64,000 nt of DNA from JADKIH01 sp031367345. GTDB taxonomy: Bacteria; Bacteroidota; Bacteroidia; AKYH767-A; 2013-40CM-41-45. A model generated the notes under the pieces. That model did no database searches, had not been told where the DNA came from, and saw only the letters and a list, made by a program, of their open reading frames with translations. Shown here piece after piece: positions 59,305-64,000 of the stretch. The stretch is taken from assembly GCA_031367345.1 (NCBI GenBank), contig JANLPR010000118.1:124001-188000 (forward strand), read 5' to 3'. The position numbers and the translations under genes were made by a program. Within the stretch, counting starts at the first letter, position 1; each line of letters opens with the position of its first letter.

Positions 59305-59808
59305 ACCATTTGTTTTTAGATAATCGATTGTGCGTGATCATTCTTTGTGTGCTTTACAAATTCAAAAGTAAACGAAGCGTTAGAGGAATGCATTGTTTAT
59401 TATCTTAACAGCCGAGAATCATTGGTAAAAAAAGGAGATTCCTCCGCGAATGAAATACAGGTCAAATTAGCTTAAAAACCAACAAAAACGAATGAAATCG
59501 TTAAAATAGCGCCAAAAATAGCCTTTTGGGGGTAGGTTTGATGATAAGTGAAATCTGGAAACCAAAGTTCACTAGAGCGGAAATGGAGAAGGCCTGAAAA
59601 GGAATTAACGCTCAATTTTTTAACAATTGAAAGTAGGGAGAATAAATTTAATCAAAGAATAAATTGAGCGAAGTAAGATGAATAAAAAGTTGGATCGCTA
59701 ATTTAGACGAAAGAAAAAAGGTCGAACGACCAAGCCGGCTAAATTGAATTGATTCGAATTCGGGCCAAAACATAGATTTGCATCTCCTTTTGTCCTATAA
59801 TTAATATT
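59305..59808. other. 504-bp gene-poor region with several inverted repeats
   Basis: No frame worth calling. Structure is visible: CCAAAA/TTTTGG at 59513-59530 (5-nt loop), CGCTCAATTT (59609-59618) with AAATTGAGCG (59661-59670) as a 10-bp perfect pair, and GGTCG-AA-CGACC at 59720-59731. The bases between are relatively GC-rich compared with other intergenic DNA in the window. It may be a noncoding RNA or a decayed gene; no known RNA family was recognised. Confidence 0.35.
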
Positions 59809-60042
59809 ATGTTAAGTAGCAAAATGCGCACTTTATCCTATCTTAAAAAAAACGGTTATTTCTTTGTATTAGATTTGGGGTGGCTTCGATTCAATGTCTT
59901 TAATATTTTCTGGAAACGATACCATGCTTACTCATTTAACTCCACTCATTTCTCAATAAAACATCTCCCTATTCTAAAAAAAAACGGCCCGAATACCTGG
60001 AGCCATTTTTTAAAATCGTTATCTAACCTATTCTTACTTTAA
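59809..60042 (+). CDS. Doubtful 77-codon frame
   Basis: An ATG frame of 77 residues in otherwise empty sequence; its end overlaps the convergent TPR gene stop by 9 bp. The translation is rich in Phe, Leu, Lys and His and has two KKNG units (LKKNGYFF and LKKNGPNT) and no recognised domain. Its composition is what AT-rich noncoding DNA gives, so it may well be spurious. It is listed only because nothing else occupies this stretch. Confidence 0.2.
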   Translation: MLSSKMRTLSYLKKNGYFFVLDLGWLRFNVFNIFWKRYHAYSFNSTHFSIKHLPILKKNGPNTWSHFLKSLSNLFLL

Positions 60043-61236
60043 CAAGTCATCTACTTTTTTGAACTTGTCATTTTCCCCTGTTCTTAAATACAATTGTTTC
60101 AAACTTACTAAGGTTGATTTATAGGTCTCCTTATCTTCCGGTGTTTTGTTTGGATTAGTTTCAAGTGCTTTCTCTAAATAAGGTTCGGAATCTTTAAACT
60201 TCAAGTCAAATTTAATTTTCGCTTTTTCATAATCAGCATTCGATTTTAGAGAATTAGCTTTCCCAAACATATCAACAGCTTGATTAAAATACATAGCACC
60301 TAAGAAATAATTCAAATTAAAATCATTAGGTTCAACTTGAAGTCCATTCTTATAGGTCGATTCAGCTTTCGAGGTATAATCTGCAACTTGCTCAGGTTTT
60401 ATTGTTGCTTTAATAGTGGAGTCTGATGGATGAGCAAGATTATCATACGTTGAACCAAGTGCTAAATAGAGACTTGTATTTGTTGGGTCTTTTGAAATAG
60501 CTTCATCCATTGCACCTACCGCATCTTTACTTCTTCCTTCAGCTAATAAAATGTTTATTTCAGTCAACATCAATACCAAGTTTCCAGGGGAAATATTTCT
60601 ACCGGCACGAATAGTTGCTAAAGCTTTTTCACTTTGCTTATTTGTTTTATAAATATCTGCAAGTGATAAATAAATATTAGTGTCATCAAACTTGTACGAA
60701 ACCAACTGTTCATAAAATTTAATCGCTTTTTCTTTCTCACCGGCTCTTTCAGCAGAATATGCCGAATTTAATACCACAGCTGTATCTGAAGGCGACATTA
60801 CCATCACCTTCTCAAAACTGTTCAGTGCAGATTTATAATCTTTCGCCTGATAGCTCTTTACCCCCTCATCGAAAATCGCTTTGATAATGAATGGAATTCT
60901 AATACTGTTAATGTCATCAATCCATTCATTCTGCGGATCTAATTGAATAGCCTTAGAAAAAGCTTCATAAGCAACAAATAAACAATTATTGCACAAGCTT
61001 TTATACTTTTCACTTCCATAAAGCTCAGTGTAAATTAACCCTTTGTAGTACCACGTTTTAGCCATAGTTGCTGTTTGCTCATTTACAACAGCTTCATCAA
61101 TAGCTTCTTTAGCTTTATCATACTGATTGTATGGATCCTTATAAAAATTCCAGGCAGTTTGAACTTTTGCTTTCTGTGAGTAGATTGAACTAACACTTAA
61201 ACAAATAGTTATAATGACTAAAACAACTTTTTTCAT
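60034..61236 (-). CDS. Tetratricopeptide repeat protein
   Basis: A 400-residue protein with a signal peptide at about 1-20 (ITICLSVSSIYSQ). Most of the chain is TPR: AFSKAIQLDPQNEWI, AKDYKSALNSFEKVMVMSPSDTAVVLNSAYSAERAGEKEKAIKFYEQLVSY, IYLSLADIYKTNKQSEKALATIRAGRNISPGN, AMDEAISKDPTNTSLYLALGSTYDNLA, YKNGLQVEPNDFNLNYFLGAMYFNQA and SEPYLEKALETNPNKTPEDKETYKSTLVSLKQLYLRTGENDKF in outline. A periplasmic scaffold for protein contacts. It lies 34 bp after gyrA in the same direction, so it is probably co-transcribed with it, an arrangement also seen in other Bacteroidota genomes (recalled, not checked). Confidence 0.88.
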   Translation of the reverse strand: MKKVVLVIITICLSVSSIYSQKAKVQTAWNFYKDPYNQYDKAKEAIDEAVVNEQTATMAKTWYYKGLIYTELYGSEKYKSLCNNCLFVAYEAFSKAIQLDPQNEWIDDINSIRIPFIIKAIFDEGVKSYQAKDYKSALNSFEKVMVMSPSDTAVVLNSAYSAERAGEKEKAIKFYEQLVSYKFDDTNIYLSLADIYKTNKQSEKALATIRAGRNISPGNLVLMLTEINILLAEGRSKDAVGAMDEAISKDPTNTSLYLALGSTYDNLAHPSDSTIKATIKPEQVADYTSKAESTYKNGLQVEPNDFNLNYFLGAMYFNQAVDMFGKANSLKSNADYEKAKIKFDLKFKDSEPYLEKALETNPNKTPEDKETYKSTLVSLKQLYLRTGENDKFKKVDDLLK

Positions 61237-61270
61237 AGTTTCAATTGCGATTTATTATGTTAAATAGGTT

Positions 61271-63826
61271 TTATTCTTTGGGTGAAGAATCTTCTTCGGG
61301 TGTGCTCGAATCTTGCGCTTCGTTTGATGGTTCAATTGAATCGGGATTTTCTGCTAATGCTTTAGCTGCCTTTTTTTCCTCTTCATCAATTTCAACTTTA
61401 GCAACAGAAGCAATTGCATCATCATCATCAAGTCTAATCAATCGAACACCTTGTGTGGCTCTTCCCATAACCCTTAACTCATCGATACACATTCTGATTG
61501 TAACGCCGGACTTATTAATGATCATTAAGTCATCACTTTCTTCAACCACTTTGATAGCAATTAGGTCGCCTGTTTTTTCTGTAATGTTGATTGTCTTCAC
61601 GCCTTTACCGCCACGGTTTGTAACACGATATTCATCAACTTCCGATCGCTTACCGTATCCTTTTTCTGAAACCACCATGACTGTTTGAGCTTGAGAGTCC
61701 GTAACACAAACCATTCCAATTACCTCATCATCTTTTCCGTTCAAACTTACACCCTTTACACCAATTGAATTTCTACCCATTGGTCGTACCTTTTCCTCAT
61801 TAAAACGAACCAACTTTCCCTTTTTGGTAGCAAGCATAATTTCGTTTTTACCATTAGTCAGTCGAGCTTCTAATAAGAAATCGCCATCTTCAATTGAAAT
61901 AGCATTGATACCATTTAAACGAGGACGAGAATAAGCTTCAAGAGACGTTTTTTTAATCGTTCCATCTTGCGTACACATCACAATAAAGTTGCTGTTGATG
62001 TATTCTTCGTCCTCGAGATTTTTAACATTGATGAATGCTTTCACTTTATCATCCGGGCTGAGACTGATCAAGTTTTGAATCGCTCTTCCTTTAGATGTTT
62101 TAACTCCTTCAGGAATATTGTACACCTTCAACCAATAACATCTTCCCTTTTCAGTGAAGAACAACATATAATTGTGAGTAGACGCAACATAAATATGCTC
62201 TACAAAATCTTCATCACGCGTAGAACTTCCTTTAGCGCCTCTCCCTCCTCTTCCTTGAGTTCTGAATTCTGTAAGAGCAGTCCGTTTGATATATCCTAAA
62301 TGAGAAATAGTAATTACAACATCTTCGTCAGCAATCATATCTTCCATAGAAATATCATCGCCGGAGTAAACTATTTCAGTACGACGTTCATCACCATACT
62401 TAGATTTAATTTCCAGTAATTCGTCTTTAATAATTTCCATTCTCAAGTCTTCGCTAGCCAAGATACTTTTGTAGTATTCGATAAGCTTCATTAATTCAGC
62501 ATACTCAGCACGAATTTTATCTCTTTCAAGTCCGGTAAGACGTTGAAGACGCATCTCCAATATTGCTTTCGATTGAATCTCTGAAAGTCCAAATTTTGAC
62601 ATCAATCCTTCCTGAGCAATCGGTGGAGTTTGAGAGGCTCTAATCAATGCAATTACTTCATCGAGGTGATCAAGGGCAATTAACAAACCTTCAAGAATAT
62701 GTGCTCTTTTTTCAGCCTCGGCTAATTCATATTTGGTTCGGCGAATAACAACTTCATGACGATGATTAACAAAATGTACGATCAGATCTTTTACATTTAA
62801 CGTCATTGGTCGACCATGAACAAGTGCTACATTATTAACACTGAACGATGATTGTAGGGCTGTATATTTATAGAGATTATTTAATACAACATTTGAAATA
62901 GCATCACGACGTAATTCATAAACGATTCTTATTCCGTCACGGTCTGACTCATCTCTTAGATCGGTAATTCCATCAATTTTCTTTTCATTAATTAAGTCAG
63001 CTGTACGTTTAATCATTTCAGCTTTGTTGACTTGAAAAGGAACTTCAGTCACGACAATACGTTCTTTGCCATTAGCAGCAGTTTCAATTGTTGCTCTACC
63101 GCGAAGTACAATTTTCCCTCTTCCGGTATGCAATGCTTCTTTGACACCACTATATCCATAAATAATTCCGGCAGTTGGAAAATCCGGTGCTTTTACAAAC
63201 TTAATAAGCTCATCGATGGTAATTTCTTTATTTTCAATATATGCAATAGTTCCATCAATTACTTCAGTAAGATTATGAGGGGCCATATTTGTGGCCATAC
63301 CAACTGCGATACCCGATGCACCATTGATTAAAAGATTAGGCACACGAGCAGGAAGAACAGTTGGCTCTTCCAAACTATCATCAAAGTTCAGCATAAAATC
63401 AACAGTGTCTTTATCGATGTCTTGCAACATCTCTTCAGCAATCTTTCGCAATCTGGCTTCAGTATATCGCATTGCAGCCGGGCTATCACCATCCATAGAC
63501 CCATAATTTCCTTGACCATCAACTAACGGATATCGCAAGCTCCAAGTTTGGGCCATCCGAACCATTGCATCATATACAGAACCATCACCATGTGGATGAT
63601 ATTTACCTAATACTTCTCCAACAATTCTTGCTGATTTTTTATATGGCTTATTGCTAGCTAAACCTAGGTCGAGCATACCATAAAGAACTCTTCTATGTAC
63701 AGGTTTTAAACCATCACGTACATCAGGTAATGCACGAGAAACAATTACGGACATCGAATAATCGATGTACGCAGTTTTCATTTCCTCTTCAATATTGATC
63801 GGAATAATTTTTTCTCCGTTTGTCAT
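61271..63826 (-). CDS. gyrA: DNA gyrase subunit A
   Basis: The 851-residue A subunit of gyrase, which introduces negative supercoils with GyrB. The N-terminal breakage-reunion domain begins TAYIDYSMSVIVSRALPDVRDGLKPVHRRVLYGM; the catalytic Tyr is in AAMRYTEARLRKIA. The quinolone-resistance region reads HPHGDGSVYDAMVRMAQ. The C-terminal domain has six beta-pinwheel repeats and the GyrA box (QGRGGRG) required for wrapping, so this is GyrA and not ParC. Asp/Glu-rich tail (DSSTPEEDSSPKE), normal for the family. ATG start; promoter elements just upstream. Confidence 0.98.
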   Translation of the reverse strand: MTNGEKIIPINIEEEMKTAYIDYSMSVIVSRALPDVRDGLKPVHRRVLYGMLDLGLASNKPYKKSARIVGEVLGKYHPHGDGSVYDAMVRMAQTWSLRYPLVDGQGNYGSMDGDSPAAMRYTEARLRKIAEEMLQDIDKDTVDFMLNFDDSLEEPTVLPARVPNLLINGASGIAVGMATNMAPHNLTEVIDGTIAYIENKEITIDELIKFVKAPDFPTAGIIYGYSGVKEALHTGRGKIVLRGRATIETAANGKERIVVTEVPFQVNKAEMIKRTADLINEKKIDGITDLRDESDRDGIRIVYELRRDAISNVVLNNLYKYTALQSSFSVNNVALVHGRPMTLNVKDLIVHFVNHRHEVVIRRTKYELAEAEKRAHILEGLLIALDHLDEVIALIRASQTPPIAQEGLMSKFGLSEIQSKAILEMRLQRLTGLERDKIRAEYAELMKLIEYYKSILASEDLRMEIIKDELLEIKSKYGDERRTEIVYSGDDISMEDMIADEDVVITISHLGYIKRTALTEFRTQGRGGRGAKGSSTRDEDFVEHIYVASTHNYMLFFTEKGRCYWLKVYNIPEGVKTSKGRAIQNLISLSPDDKVKAFINVKNLEDEEYINSNFIVMCTQDGTIKKTSLEAYSRPRLNGINAISIEDGDFLLEARLTNGKNEIMLATKKGKLVRFNEEKVRPMGRNSIGVKGVSLNGKDDEVIGMVCVTDSQAQTVMVVSEKGYGKRSEVDEYRVTNRGGKGVKTINITEKTGDLIAIKVVEESDDLMIINKSGVTIRMCIDELRVMGRATQGVRLIRLDDDDAIASVAKVEIDEEEKKAAKALAENPDSIEPSNEAQDSSTPEEDSSPKE

Positions 63827-63852
63827 TTTTTATGTGGGGTAAATCTTTTTTG

Positions 63853-63885
63853 CAAAAATATACGTTAGTCTTTTAAATACTTCAA
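63853..63885 (-). promoter_or_regulatory. gyrA promoter
   Basis: Read on the minus strand, a -33 TTG (63885-63883) and an exact -7 TATTTTTG (63860-63853) are 22 bp apart; the gyrA ATG is 26 bp downstream. This matches the Bacteroidota consensus TTG/TAnnTTTG at long spacing. Beyond it, to the window end, no other feature was recognised. Confidence 0.5.
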
Positions 63886-64000
63886 AAGGAATAGACCTTT
63901 TTCTGTTTGTCCTCTAGAAATTAATGAACTTCTTTATACAAGTAAAATGATTGGAAAAGAGAATATTTGTTTCAAATCATCGTCCTCAGTAAAGAGGCCC

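Noticed and set aside
59690..59775. Possible tRNA: a T-loop-like GATTCGAATTC near 59750
   Set aside because: No acceptor stem pairing, no D-loop motif and no CCA-compatible end could be found around it.

Overview
The window is a compact, AT-rich (mid-30s % GC by eye) chromosomal segment of a Bacteroidota bacterium, most likely from the Sphingobacteriia/Chitinophagia side of the phylum. The indicators are a SusC/SusD pair, several secreted proteins ending in Por-type (T9SS type A) sorting domains, a TPR/PD40 PorE-like protein, bacillithiol synthesis (BshC), a quinone-type dihydroorotate dehydrogenase, promoter elements of the phylum's TAnnTTTG type, and few Shine-Dalgarno sequences. No rRNA, tRNA, CRISPR array, insertion sequence or phage gene was seen. 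The contig looks like ordinary housekeeping chromosome with lineage-specific surface genes.

Layout. 1-3.4 kb (+): the 3' part of an arginase-family gene, argS, a YiiX-like papain-fold protein and a small lipoprotein. 3.4-10.5 kb (-): FAH-family hydrolase, DEDDh exonuclease, PorE-like protein, 2-oxoacid dehydrogenase E2, a glycosyltransferase fused to a degenerate phosphoglycosyltransferase, and recR. 10.7-13.1 kb (+): sodium/solute symporter and a LysM-RlpA protein. 13.1-17.3 kb (-): 3-hydroxyacyl-CoA dehydrogenase and a short run of Gfo/Idh oxidoreductase, lipoprotein and polyprenyl glycosylphosphotransferase. 17.5-24.5 kb: pcm, susD/susC, an outer-membrane beta-barrel protein and smpB. 24.6-28.3 kb: mntR with an Nramp transporter fused to a universal stress domain, and divergent pyrD. 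28.3-34.7 kb (-): a phosphate locus of receiver-domain regulator, phosphate-porin-like protein, pstS, pstC, pstA, pstB and phoU. 34.9-38.3 kb (+): mltG, phosphohexomutase and an AIM24 protein. 38.3-50.5 kb (-): three large secreted proteins plus a DUF6580 membrane protein and a GNAT-like protein. 50.7-53.5 kb: bshC convergent with a secreted phosphoesterase. 53.8-58.6 kb (+): guaA, LysM/periplasmic-binding protein, hemF, a SMUG2-like glycosylase and a 47-residue membrane protein. 58.6-63.8 kb (-): a membrane-anchored glucosaminidase, a roughly 0.5 kb gene-poor stretch, a TPR protein and gyrA.

The most striking features are in the phosphate locus. PstC carries a roughly 120-residue periplasmic insertion that resembles part of the neighbouring PstS. 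The region upstream of the porin-pst genes holds a perfect 7-bp direct repeat with an 11-bp period (AATGTTA, 4 bp, AATGTTA), and the same 7-mer with a weaker second half lies upstream of the receiver gene; this is Pho-box geometry. Other points worth checking are three consecutive hairpins with different stems and an identical CCGTAA loop, the GT2/pseudo-phosphoglycosyltransferase fusion, the Nramp-Usp fusion with a candidate MntR operator, and several genes whose start codon lies only 3-6 bp after a promoter -7-like element.
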